The notes under the pieces are model-generated. The model was not told where the DNA came from. It worked only from the letters and a program-made list of their open reading frames with translations, and did not search any database. From positions 1 to 29,610 of the forward strand of contig CAYMRD010000029.1 of NCBI GenBank assembly GCA_964392775.1: a DNA stretch of 29,610 bases, in the 5' to 3' direction. The position numbers were made by a program, and so were the translations under genes. Positions 1-7,306 of this stretch are shown here, one piece after another. The stretch comes from UKL13-3 sp964392775 (lineage in GTDB: Bacteria; Bacteroidota; Bacteroidia; UKL13-3). The first letter of the stretch is position 1. Every line of letters starts with the position of its first letter.

Positions 1-77
1 ACTCATTTTCTAATCGTTTACTTTTTCAGACATTTTTAATGCGTGTTGCCCTGCCTCTTTTTTAAAGATCAAAATTG

Positions 78-85
78 TATATTTG
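78..85 (+). promoter_or_regulatory. Candidate -7 promoter element of the toxin-antitoxin pair
   Basis: TATATTTG is an exact match to the Bacteroidota -7 consensus TAnnTTTG. No TTTG lies at the expected 19-base distance upstream, so the -33 element is weak or absent. The element ends four bases before the ATG at 90. Using the spacing seen at the SRP RNA gene in this window, transcription would begin on the A of that ATG, giving a leaderless message. The match is direct; the start site is inferred. Confidence 0.5.
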
Positions 86-89
86 AAAC

Positions 90-314
90 ATGGTAACCCG
101 TACTGTCATTATTGAAAACAAGGAGCAGGAAAATGCCTTTAATGATTTTGTGAAGTCAAATCACATTATGGTTAAATCGGCTGCAACACCTGCTGACCTT
201 GCCCTTGGCATCCCTCCACAAATGACGGAACAAGATTGGAATGCTTATTTTACAGAACATCCAATCAGCAAAACCGGTAAAACAGCTCAAGACATTCTTA
301 ATAAACTGAAATAA
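90..314 (+). CDS. Small antitoxin-like protein of a type II toxin-antitoxin pair
   Basis: This 74-residue protein lies immediately upstream of a RelE/ParE-like gene, with its TAA stop sharing one base with the next ATG, the usual antitoxin-toxin arrangement. It has a short polar N-terminal segment, a middle with EQDWNAYF, and a lysine-rich tail ending KTAQDILNKLK, which could be the toxin-binding helix. I see no clear DNA-binding fold such as a ribbon-helix-helix or HTH signature, so the assignment rests mainly on size and context. In a working pair it would bind and neutralise the downstream protein and may repress the shared promoter. A cut-down regulator or an unrelated small protein remains possible. 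Confidence 0.6.
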   Translation: MVTRTVIIENKEQENAFNDFVKSNHIMVKSAATPADLALGIPPQMTEQDWNAYFTEHPISKTGKTAQDILNKLK

Positions 315-598
315 TGACAATTGTTTACTCGGCTAATGCCGAAGAGGCTTTGCTGGCATTGTATCATTTTGTTGAGTCCATCAATACTCCCGGTAGTGGC
401 AAACAATTTTTGTTGCGATTTACACAACATATTGAGCAAACCCTATCTCCCCTAGTCAGCTACCAAAATTGCCGATTCAAACCATTTGCTGACAAAGGCT
501 TATCCTGCATTTTCATAAAAGATTGGTGCATTGCTTTTTACAAATCGGGGAACACCCTTCTTGTTCAGGAAGTGATTCACGGCAAGTATTTAAATTAG
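314..598 (+). CDS. RelE/ParE-family toxin-like protein
   Basis: This 94-residue protein has the size and layout of the RelE/ParE fold: an N-terminal strand (MTIVYSANAEEAL), two helices with LLRFTQHIEQTL, and a C-terminal series of short strands around KGLSCIFIKDWCIAFYK and TLLVQEVIHGKYLN. The ending, in which a strand carrying the last conserved residues follows a turn, is typical of ParE-like proteins. Its start overlaps the antitoxin-like stop by one base, indicating translational coupling. Known family members either cut ribosome-bound mRNA (RelE) or poison gyrase (ParE), and which applies here cannot be told. No frameshift is present. No terminator hairpin with a T run is obvious after it. 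Confidence 0.68.
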   Translation: MTIVYSANAEEALLALYHFVESINTPGSGKQFLLRFTQHIEQTLSPLVSYQNCRFKPFADKGLSCIFIKDWCIAFYKSGNTLLVQEVIHGKYLN

Positions 599-690
599 CC
601 CCAAAGCTAGTTTAGCCAACCCTTTCATTTATAGTTCCCAAACCCTATTTTCGCACTCCTTTTGACAATGGTTGATTGGTAATGGGTAAA

Positions 691-706
691 TTACGTTGAT
701 ACGTAA
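691..706. promoter_or_regulatory. Perfect small palindrome upstream of ileS
   Basis: TTACGT and ACGTAA flank a four-base TGAT spacer, making a perfect 6-bp dyad 42 bases before the ileS start. It could be a protein-binding site or a short hairpin in the ileS leader. No T-box (tRNA-sensing) architecture surrounds it. Function is unknown. Confidence 0.35.
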
Positions 707-715
707 GAGACCTGT

Positions 716-740
716 CCTATCAACCTTATCAACCTATCAA
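716..740. repeat. Short degenerate tandem repeat CCTATCAA x3 before ileS
   Basis: Three successive units, CCTATCAA, CCTTATCAA and CCTATCAA, end eight bases before the ileS ATG. Similar low-complexity (N)ATCAAC(N) text occurs between atpD and atpC in this window (15301-15342), so this is a recurring spacer style rather than an ileS-specific signal. The rest of the 599-748 gap shows no gene and no exact TAnnTTTG element. Confidence 0.55.
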
Positions 741-748
741 CTGAATAC

Positions 749-3700
749 ATGACCAAGTACAACGAATACAAAAAGCTGGACTTTCCTGCCTTTGAACAAG
801 AGATACTCACCTTTTGGGAAACAAACGGAATATTTGAAAAAAGTGTAAGCAACCGCAACGGAGCTCCTTCATTTGTGTTTTACGAAGGTCCACCCAGTGC
901 CAACGGAATGCCGGGCATTCACCACGTGATGAGCCGCACCGTGAAAGATATTTTTTGTCGCTACAATACCTTAAAAGGATTTCAGGTAAAACGCAAAGCC
1001 GGATGGGATACACATGGATTGCCGGTGGAACTTCAAGTCGAAAAAACATTGGGCATCACCAAAGAAGATATCGGTAAAAAAATATCGGTGGCCGAGTACA
1101 ACGAAGCTTGCCGCAAAGATGTAATGAAGTTTACCGATGTGTGGAACAACCTCACCCAACGCATGGGCTACTGGGTAAATCTCAACGATCCGTACGTTAC
1201 TTACGAAAACAACTATATCGAAAGCTTATGGTGGTTGCTCAAACAATTGTACAGCAAAGGTTTGTTGTATAAGGGCTATACCATCCAACCCTACTCTCCT
1301 GCTGCCGGAACAGGACTTAGTTCACATGAGCTGAACCAACCCGGAACATATAAAGATGTGAAGGATATGACTGCGGTGGCGATGTTTAAAGCAGTTAATA
1401 GTCCACAGTCCATAGTTCATAGTTTTGGAGAAGACGAAGTTTATTTTGTTGCATGGACCACCACTCCGTGGACTTTGCCTTCGAATACGGCTTTGGCTGT
1501 TGGTGAAAAAATTACATACGTAGTTGTTAAAACTTACAACCAATACTCACACTTACCGTGTACCGTTGTATTGGCCAAAGATCTGATGGGCAAATATTTC
1601 CCGGCCGACAATGCCGAGTTGGACTTTAATGCTTACGCAGCCGGTGATAAAAAAATTCCATTTGTTGTATTAGGTGAAGTAAAAGGAAAAGACCTTGCGG
1701 GTATTCGCTACGAGCAATTATTGCCATTTGCGCAGGTTGAAAACGGAGATGCATTCAAAGTAATTCTTGGTGATTTTGTAACCACCGAAGATGGAACCGG
1801 TATCGTGCACATCGCGCCCAGTTTTGGTGCCGATGACTTTAGAGTGGCCAAACAAAACGGAATTGGCAGCTTAACGTTGGTTGACAAGCGCGGTAAGTTT
1901 TTACCCGAAGTAAAAGATGGTCAGTTTTTGTATGGCGAGGAGTATGTGAAAGAAGCATACTTAACCGATGCCGAAAAAGCGGCTGAATTGCTGATTCAAA
2001 AAGAAAAACTCAGCGGTGTGATTCATGATACTTCTAAGCTGCATTATTTAAGCGTAGATGAGCGTATCATTCTGAAATTACAAACCGAAAACAAACTCTT
2101 CAAAAAAGAGAAATACGAACATACCTACCCACATTGCTGGCGTACCGATAAACCGATTTTATACTACCCGCTCGAAAGCTGGTTCATCAAAACCACAGCA
2201 TACAAAGACAAACTGGTGGAAGCGAACAAACTCATCAACTGGAAACCGGAGCATACCGGAACAGGCCGTTTTGGAAACTGGCTTGAAAATCTGGTGGACT
2301 GGAACTTATCGCGCTCACGTTATTGGGGAACTCCATTGCCAATTTGGAGAACCAAAGATGGTTCGGAAGAAAAATGTATTGGTTCAACAGAAGAGCTGAA
2401 TGCTGAAATATCCAAAGCAAAAGCGGCCGGGTTTATGCCTGCCGGTTTTGAGATGAAAGACATGCACAAACCTTATGTAGATGAAGTGGTGCTTGTATCG
2501 TCAACCGGAACCAAAATGTTACGCGAACCCGATTTAATCGATGTTTGGTTTGACAGTGGAGCCATGCCGTATGCACAATGGCATTTCCCGTTTGAGCAAA
2601 AAGACGTGTTCGCCAACAACTACCCTGCCGACTTTATTGCCGAAGGTGTGGATCAAACCCGTGGATGGTTTTTTACCCTTCATACCTTAGCGGTATTGCT
2701 CAATGAGTGCAGCGATGAAGTGAAAGCCGTGAACAAACAAAACAACAACCCTGGCATTGCATTTAAAAATGTTATTGCCAACGGTTTGGTACTCGATAAA
2801 AACGGAAACAAAATGAGCAAGCGCGTGGGCAATGTGGTGGATCCGTTTGAAACCATTGCCAAATACGGGGCCGATGCCACCCGTTGGTATATGCTGAGCA
2901 ACAGCGACCCTTGGGATAACCTTAAATTCGATATCGAAGGGGTATCGGAAAGCCAGCGTAAGTTTTTTGGTACACTCTATAATACCTATTCATTCTTTGC
3001 CATCTACGCCAATATTGATGGGTTTGAGTTTGATGCAAACACCATTACACCAGTTAACGAACGCACAGAACTCGACCGCTGGATTATCAGCAAACTAAAC
3101 AGTCTGGTTAAAACGGTTCGCACCAAAATGGACGATTACGATGCCACTCCGGCTGTTCGTGCTATTGAAGAATTTACCAGCGACCATTTCAGCAACTGGT
3201 TTATTCGCTTAAGTCGCAGACGTTTTTGGAAAGGCGAAATGAATGCTGACAAAAAAGCGGCATACGAAACCTTATACCAATGTTTGAGTACCATAGCCCA
3301 ACTGAGCAGTCCGTTTGCTCCGTTTTTCAGCGACTGGGTATATAAAAACTTAAGAGGCAAAGCCGAGTCGGTACATTTAACGGATTTACCTACGGCTGAT
3401 GAAAGTGTTATTGATACTATTTTAGAAGAGCAGATGGAATATGCCCAGAAAATTTCTTCGTTGGTATTATCCATCCGCAAAAAAGAAAATATCAAAGTGC
3501 GTCAGCCTTTGCAAAAAATCCTCATTCCGATGGTGGATCCGCGTATCAAAGACGAGATCAAACATGTGCAGGATTTGATCCTGTCGGAAGTAAATGTTAA
3601 ACAACTGGAGTTTATAGCAGAGATTGAGAAATCCATCAAACCTAATTTCAGGATATTGGGCAAAAAAGTGGGAGCCAAGATGAAGGCTGTGGGGGATGCA

Positions 3701-4147
3701 ATAACCGCCATGAATCAGGCCGATATATCTATATTGGAGCAAAATGGCCTTTTTAAACTTGATATTGAGGGTGAAACTATCGAAATTTTACCAACAGATG
3801 TAGAGATTTTATCCTCAGACATAGCCGGTTACAAAGTAGCCAATGATGGACGGATTACGGTAGCTCTGGACGTGGAACTCAACGATTCTCTAAGGGAAGA
3901 AGGGATTGCACGTGAACTGGTGAGCAAATTACAGAACCTCCGCAAAGAGAGCAACTTAGAAGTTACTGACAAAATAAAAGTTCAGATTGAGAAACATAAT
4001 TATCTGGAAAATTCCATAATTGGATTCAAAACATATATTTGCACGGAAATTTTGGCTACCGAGCTTGAGCTGACCGAGCAACTAAGCAACAGTACTGAGA
4101 TTGACGTGGACAACCACATCATAAAAGTTAATGTATTCAAAGTCTAA
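749..4147 (+). CDS. ileS: Isoleucine--tRNA ligase, long type-2 form with altered HIGH motif
   Basis: Cytoplasmic class I synthetase that activates isoleucine with ATP, charges tRNA(Ile) and edits misactivated valine. The 1132 residues run as catalytic Rossmann core, CP1 editing insertion (starting near the WTTTPWTLPSN motif at about residue 235), second half of the core with KMSKR at 688-692, anticodon-binding helical domain, and a long C-terminal extension typical of the eukaryote-like type 2 enzyme found in many Bacteroidota. GWDTHGLPVELQVEK is another class hallmark. The usual HIGH signature is replaced by GIHH at residues 56-59, a first/third residue swap. Residues about 216-226 are encoded by a dispersed repeat. 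The ATG at 749 gives the expected N-terminus. The fusion gene at 4164 follows after 16 bases, so they are probably cotranscribed. Confidence 0.97.
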   Translation: MTKYNEYKKLDFPAFEQEILTFWETNGIFEKSVSNRNGAPSFVFYEGPPSANGMPGIHHVMSRTVKDIFCRYNTLKGFQVKRKAGWDTHGLPVELQVEKTLGITKEDIGKKISVAEYNEACRKDVMKFTDVWNNLTQRMGYWVNLNDPYVTYENNYIESLWWLLKQLYSKGLLYKGYTIQPYSPAAGTGLSSHELNQPGTYKDVKDMTAVAMFKAVNSPQSIVHSFGEDEVYFVAWTTTPWTLPSNTALAVGEKITYVVVKTYNQYSHLPCTVVLAKDLMGKYFPADNAELDFNAYAAGDKKIPFVVLGEVKGKDLAGIRYEQLLPFAQVENGDAFKVILGDFVTTEDGTGIVHIAPSFGADDFRVAKQNGIGSLTLVDKRGKFLPEVKDGQFLYGEEYVKEAYLTDAEKAAELLIQKEKLSGVIHDTSKLHYLSVDERIILKLQTENKLFKKEKYEHTYPHCWRTDKPILYYPLESWFIKTTAYKDKLVEANKLINWKPEHTGTGRFGNWLENLVDWNLSRSRYWGTPLPIWRTKDGSEEKCIGSTEELNAEISKAKAAGFMPAGFEMKDMHKPYVDEVVLVSSTGTKMLREPDLIDVWFDSGAMPYAQWHFPFEQKDVFANNYPADFIAEGVDQTRGWFFTLHTLAVLLNECSDEVKAVNKQNNNPGIAFKNVIANGLVLDKNGNKMSKRVGNVVDPFETIAKYGADATRWYMLSNSDPWDNLKFDIEGVSESQRKFFGTLYNTYSFFAIYANIDGFEFDANTITPVNERTELDRWIISKLNSLVKTVRTKMDDYDATPAVRAIEEFTSDHFSNWFIRLSRRRFWKGEMNADKKAAYETLYQCLSTIAQLSSPFAPFFSDWVYKNLRGKAESVHLTDLPTADESVIDTILEEQMEYAQKISSLVLSIRKKENIKVRQPLQKILIPMVDPRIKDEIKHVQDLILSEVNVKQLEFIAEIEKSIKPNFRILGKKVGAKMKAVGDAITAMNQADISILEQNGLFKLDIEGETIEILPTDVEILSSDIAGYKVANDGRITVALDVELNDSLREEGIARELVSKLQNLRKESNLEVTDKIKVQIEKHNYLENSIIGFKTYICTEILATELELTEQLSNSTEIDVDNHIIKVNVFKV
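1394..1424 (+). repeat. TAGTCCATAG-type dispersed repeat inside ileS
   Basis: This stretch begins GTTAATAGTCCACAGTCC and continues CATAGTTCATAGTTTTGG. Read against the reverse complement of 9102-9126, the first 24 bases agree at 22 positions. The copy lies inside the ileS reading frame and supplies residues around NSPQSIVHSF, just before the CP1 editing domain. It keeps the frame open and introduces no stop. Confidence 0.75.
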
Positions 4148-4163
4148 TTGAACAAACTCGCTT

Positions 4164-5222
4164 ATGGCAAAGAAAATAGTAAAAAAAGTAGCTCCTAAAA
4201 AAGCAGCTAAACCCCTAGCTAAAAAAGTAGCACCCAAAAAAGTTGCTAAACCGGTAGCCAAAGCCCCCGCTAAAAAAGTAACCAAACCGGTTGCGAAAAA
4301 AGCAACCCCGGTTAAAAAGGTTGTAGCGAAAAAAGTAGCCCCTAAAAAAGTTACTAAACCGGTTGCGAAAAAAGCGGCTCCGGCTAAAAAGGTTGTAGCG
4401 AAAAAAGCAGCTCCTAAAAAAATAACCAAGCCTGTTGCTAAAAAGGCAACTCCCGCTAAAAAGGTTGTAGCGAAAAAAGCAGCCCCTAAAAAAGCTATCA
4501 AGCCTGTTGCTAAAAAGGCTGTTCCTGCTAAAAAGATTGTAGCTCCTAAGGCTCCGGTTAAAAAAGCGGCTCCTAAAAAAGTTACCAAGCCTGTTGCTAA
4601 AAAGGCTGTTCCGGCTAAAAAGATTGTAGCTCCTAAGGCTCCGGTTAAAAAAGCAGCTCCTGCCAAACCGGTAAGTAAACCGGTTGCTAAAAAACCTGTA
4701 GTTGTTGCGAAACCGGTAACTCCTAAAACTGCTCCGGCTAAACCAGTAAGCAAGCCAGCAACCAAACCGGAAGTAGCAAAACCTGCTGCTCCTAAATCGG
4801 TTCCATTTGCAGAGAAAAAAGAAGAGGCGGAAGTTATTACTAACCACGCTTCAAAAAGATACAGCGATAAAGACTTAGTTGAATTCAAAGAGCGCATCAA
4901 CCAAAAGTTGGTGATTGCCCGTGAAGAATTGGCTAACCTGATGAACCAGATGCAAAACCCGGGCATGAATGCCGGTGATGGTGATGACAACTCATACAAA
5001 ACATTGGAGGACGGTTCGTCAACTGCCGAAAAAGAATATGTAAGCCAGTTGGCTTCCCGTCAGAAAAAATTTATTGAAAACCTTGAAATGGCATTGATTC
5101 GTATCGAAAACAAAACATACGGAATTTGCCGCGTAACAGGTAATCTTATTTCAAAAGAGCGTTTGTTGGCCGTGCCTCATACAACCCTGAGTATGGAAGC
5201 TAAATTGCAGCAATACAAATAA
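4164..5222 (+). CDS. Histone-H1-like basic tail fused to a DksA/TraR-like domain
   Basis: The 352-residue protein has two parts. Residues 1 to about 215 are almost entirely K, A, P and V in repeats such as KKAAPAKKVVAK and KPVAKKA, like bacterial histone-H1-like (HC1/AlgP-type) DNA-binding tails. Residues about 216-352 form a DksA/TraR-like unit: a helical hairpin followed by a zinc-finger-like end reading YGICRVTGNLISKERL. Only the first of the four zinc cysteines remains (C322); the others align with T, S and A, so zinc is probably not bound. DksA-type proteins enter the secondary channel of RNA polymerase; here the basic tail could add DNA or RNA binding. It lies 16 bases after ileS and is followed by a strong terminator. 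The fold call is firm, the function inferred. Confidence 0.85.
   Translation: MAKKIVKKVAPKKAAKPLAKKVAPKKVAKPVAKAPAKKVTKPVAKKATPVKKVVAKKVAPKKVTKPVAKKAAPAKKVVAKKAAPKKITKPVAKKATPAKKVVAKKAAPKKAIKPVAKKAVPAKKIVAPKAPVKKAAPKKVTKPVAKKAVPAKKIVAPKAPVKKAAPAKPVSKPVAKKPVVVAKPVTPKTAPAKPVSKPATKPEVAKPAAPKSVPFAEKKEEAEVITNHASKRYSDKDLVEFKERINQKLVIAREELANLMNQMQNPGMNAGDGDDNSYKTLEDGSSTAEKEYVSQLASRQKKFIENLEMALIRIENKTYGICRVTGNLISKERLLAVPHTTLSMEAKLQQYK
4180..4760 (+). repeat. Degenerate in-frame DNA repeats encoding the K/A/P tail
   Basis: Units such as GTTGCTAAAAAGGCTGTTCC, GTTGTAGCGAAAAAAGC and GCTCCGGTTAAAAAAGCGGC recur, some nearly identical over more than 60 bases (compare about 4503-4575 with 4587-4659). All keep the reading frame. 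The near-identity points to recent duplication or recombination within the gene, so copy number may vary between strains. The opposite strand is open as a by-product of the codon bias. Confidence 0.85.
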
Positions 5223-5237
5223 TCTGTTCCCATTTTA

Positions 5238-5272
5238 AATCCCCCTTTGGCTTTGCCAAAGGGGGATTTTTT
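5238..5272 (+). terminator. Rho-independent terminator after the ileS/DksA-like operon
   Basis: A 13-bp perfect stem (5238-5250 with 5256-5268) with a five-base CTTTG loop is followed by a T run to 5272. It begins 15 bases after the DksA-like stop. The loop also contains the TTTG that could act as the -33 element of lspA. Confidence 0.92.
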
Positions 5273-5281
5273 ATACCTTTG
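5252..5281 (+). promoter_or_regulatory. Candidate lspA promoter overlapping the upstream terminator
   Basis: TACCTTTG at 5274-5281 matches TAnnTTTG exactly, and TTTG at 5252-5255 is 18 bases upstream, inside the terminator loop. Predicted transcription start is about 5286, only three bases before the lspA ATG at 5289, so the message would be almost leaderless. Confidence 0.62.
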
Positions 5282-5288
5282 ACCGTAC

Positions 5289-5909
5289 ATGAAAAACAAA
5301 AAACTGTTTACGGCTATTGCTGTGATTGCCGTCATTTTACTCATTGATCAGTGGGTTAAGTTTTACATCAAAAATCATTTTTACTTAGGCGAAGAAATCA
5401 ATGTTGTTGGACAATGGTTTAAGCTTCATTTTACCGAGAACTATGGGATGGCCTTTGGAATGGAGTTTGGCGGAAAATCAGGAAAAATATTACTGACAAT
5501 ATTCCGTCTGGTTGCTATTGGATTTATTGGATGGTACATCAACAACCTCAGTCGTAAAACAAGTACGTCAACCGGATACATCCTTTCGTGGGCTTTGATT
5601 TTTGCAGGGGCTTTGGGCAATCTCATCGACAGCATTTTTTACGGTATTTGGTTTGGGTACGATACATGGTTCCATGGCCGTGTGGTGGATATGCTCTACT
5701 TCCCGATTATACGCACAACCTTACCAGAAGGTTCACCAATATGGGGCGGACAAGATTTTGAGTTTTTCAGTCCGGTATTCAATATTGCAGATGCCGCTAT
5801 CAGTATCGGGTTTCTGATCATCCTGTTGTTTCAAAAACAGTTTTTGAATGAAACACCTGCACCACAACCGGAAGGGGAAACAGACGAAAATCCACCCATT
5901 GAACGTTAA
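5289..5909 (+). CDS. lspA: Lipoprotein signal peptidase (signal peptidase II)
   Basis: Inner-membrane aspartyl protease that cuts the signal peptide from prolipoproteins after lipidation of the +1 cysteine. In 206 residues there are four hydrophobic segments (about 7-22, 68-84, 96-115 and 167-182). The conserved motifs are NYGMAFG (51-57), GNLIDS (110-115), GRVVDML (130-136) and FNIADAAIS (164-172). D134 and D168 fit the catalytic pair. They are 34 residues apart, about 15 more than in the well-studied Pseudomonas enzyme, because of an inserted loop containing PEGSPIWGGQDFEFF. The tail is acidic and proline-rich. The barrel gene at 5918 starts eight bases after the stop, so both are likely one transcript. 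Confidence 0.95.
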   Translation: MKNKKLFTAIAVIAVILLIDQWVKFYIKNHFYLGEEINVVGQWFKLHFTENYGMAFGMEFGGKSGKILLTIFRLVAIGFIGWYINNLSRKTSTSTGYILSWALIFAGALGNLIDSIFYGIWFGYDTWFHGRVVDMLYFPIIRTTLPEGSPIWGGQDFEFFSPVFNIADAAISIGFLIILLFQKQFLNETPAPQPEGETDENPPIER

Positions 5910-5917
5910 CACGTGAC

Positions 5918-6607
5918 ATGCCTGTTCGCTATCAAATAACATTATTCATTTTGCTGGTGTGGATGACTACCGCAAAAGCACAGTATATTGCTGTACAAGC
6001 CGGATGGGCACTCCCATCCGGAAGTTTTGGCAATACGGTACTCTCCAATAAAGAAGATGGATTTGCCACGAGCGGCTCAACTTTTAGTTTGTTCACCAAC
6101 TATTTATTAAGCGAAAGACTGGGAATATGTGCAGATATAAGATATGCTTCAATGGGATTTGATCAGCAAGCACTCTCCGAACAAGCCGGGAACCAAGCAC
6201 CTCCGCTTACCCAAATGACGGCTTCTTCCCAAAACAACTACACCTCGTCATCAGCAATGGCGGGATTGAGTTATACATTAGGCAATCAAAATTTAACTTT
6301 TGATATTAGAGTGATGACCGGATTTCTTACGCTCAGAACACCTACCCTTACCTATACTACAACTTACAACGGTCAAGCTTACAACCGCATTATCGAATCT
6401 CAGAACGATTTAAGTTTGGCTTTTGGATATGGTATCGGTGCCAAATATGCTTTGCCTAAAAACTGGTTTATTGTGGCCAATATCGACAATACATTTGCCA
6501 GTATGGAATTCCCTGAAAATGGGTATCAGTCGAGCAGCAATACTACTGTAACAAAACCTTATCAGGTGTATTTGCTATCAGCCGGTATAGGTTATAAAAT
6601 TCAGTGA
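5918..6607 (+). CDS. Secreted outer-membrane beta-barrel protein, function unknown
   Basis: The 229-residue protein begins with a signal peptide (ITLFILLVWMTTAKAQ, cleavage near residue 22). The mature part alternates strands and turns rich in Y, N, S and T, such as GIGAKYALPKNWFIVANIDN, and ends YLLSAGIGYKIQ, an aromatic-rich last strand of the kind recognised by the barrel assembly machinery. This fits the small Bacteroidota outer-membrane beta-barrel (OmpW/PorT-like) families, although no specific function shows. It follows lspA by eight bases but is not a lipoprotein because no lipobox cysteine is present. No terminator was found in 6608-6690; that gap has only an imperfect inverted repeat around ATGCATAATG...CATAATTTGCAT (6652-6677). 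Confidence 0.75.
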   Translation: MPVRYQITLFILLVWMTTAKAQYIAVQAGWALPSGSFGNTVLSNKEDGFATSGSTFSLFTNYLLSERLGICADIRYASMGFDQQALSEQAGNQAPPLTQMTASSQNNYTSSSAMAGLSYTLGNQNLTFDIRVMTGFLTLRTPTLTYTTTYNGQAYNRIIESQNDLSLAFGYGIGAKYALPKNWFIVANIDNTFASMEFPENGYQSSSNTTVTKPYQVYLLSAGIGYKIQ

Positions 6608-6690
6608 TTTTTTACAGGAGTACGGGCGTAAGAGGTTTACACGCATCAAAAATGCATAATGTGGTCATAATTTGCATGAACTGAACTTTC

Positions 6691-7278
6691 TTATTTTCGT
6701 TTGTTGAGCTCATCACGAATCACGGCCGCTCGCGAATAATCTTCATCCATCAGCGCCTCTTCCAGCATCTGCTCCAGTTGTTCGGTTGACTTTGCCGCCA
6801 AACCGCTCACCGGATGCGTGGGTTCAGTTTCTTCGTCCTCCAGTTCACTTTGGTCGGTATCGTCTAAATCCTCGTTGAAAATCACACCTGCTGTTTCCAT
6901 AATATCCTCGTATGTATAAATCGGACATTTAAAACGCACGGCCAGCGCAATCGAATCCGATGTACGGGCATCAATTTCACGGGTTTCTCCATCTACCTCA
7001 CATACCAGCTTAGCGTGAAAAACTCCATCAATGAGGTTGTAAATTTCAATTTCGTTGATGTGAATATTGAAGGTTTTGCAAAACGACACAAACAAGTCGT
7101 GCGTCATTGGGCGAAAAGGAACAATCTTTTCAATCTCAATGGCAATAGCCTGAGCTTCAAAACTGCCAATGATAATCGGCAATTTGCGTCTGCCCTTCTC
7201 TTCTCCCAAAATCAAGGTATAGGAGCCATTGCTTTGCCCCGAACTCAGACCTATAATATTCAGCTTAATTCTACTCAT
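6691..7278 (-). CDS. Bifunctional nuclease (BFN/DUF151) family protein with C-terminal UVR motif
   Basis: The 195 residues divide into three parts. Residues 1 to about 130 are the BFN domain, recognisable from LPIIIGSFEAQAIAIEIE, RPMTHDLFVS and ARTSDSIALAVRFKCPIYT. An acidic linker follows (about 137-153, EDLDDTDQSELEDEETE). Last is a UvrB/UvrC-type motif, about 163-195, with LEEALMDEDYSRAAVIRDEL. Related plant and bacterial proteins have been reported to have RNase and DNase activity; the UVR motif in other proteins mediates protein-protein contacts. The ATG at 7278 is 24 bases below a well-formed promoter and sits beside a perfect palindrome. Substrate and biological role here are unknown. 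Confidence 0.88.
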   Translation of the reverse strand: MSRIKLNIIGLSSGQSNGSYTLILGEEKGRRKLPIIIGSFEAQAIAIEIEKIVPFRPMTHDLFVSFCKTFNIHINEIEIYNLIDGVFHAKLVCEVDGETREIDARTSDSIALAVRFKCPIYTYEDIMETAGVIFNEDLDDTDQSELEDEETEPTHPVSGLAAKSTEQLEQMLEEALMDEDYSRAAVIRDELNKRK

Positions 7279-7290
7279 GAATCCTGACTC

Positions 7291-7306
7291 ACTTCTTTAA
7301 AGAAGT
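7291..7306. promoter_or_regulatory. Perfect 16-bp palindrome over the predicted start site of the BFN gene
   Basis: ACTTCTTTAAAGAAGT is perfectly self-complementary. It directly abuts the -7 element (7307-7314) and covers the predicted transcription start at about 7302, 12 bases upstream of the ATG. This is the position expected for a repressor operator; as RNA only part would be transcribed, which argues against a terminator. Confidence 0.55.

Noticed and set aside
1..60. Start of a minus-strand gene leaving the window (ATG complement at 4-6)
   Set aside because: Only six bases would lie inside the window and no promoter match supports it.
599..748. T-box or other tRNA-sensing leader before ileS
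   Set aside because: There is no specifier-loop or antiterminator architecture and no conserved T-box sequence; only a small palindrome and a tandem repeat are present.
4180..4760. CRISPR-like array
   Set aside because: The repeats are in-frame coding units without regular unique spacers.
4082..4999. Long minus-strand open frames opposite the K/A/P tail
   Set aside because: They mirror the lysine/alanine/proline codon bias of the real gene and consist of low-complexity F, L, T, G or R, N, S, F runs without a recognisable domain.
6652..6677. Imperfect inverted repeat after the beta-barrel gene as terminator
   Set aside because: The stem is short and AT-rich and no T run follows on either strand.
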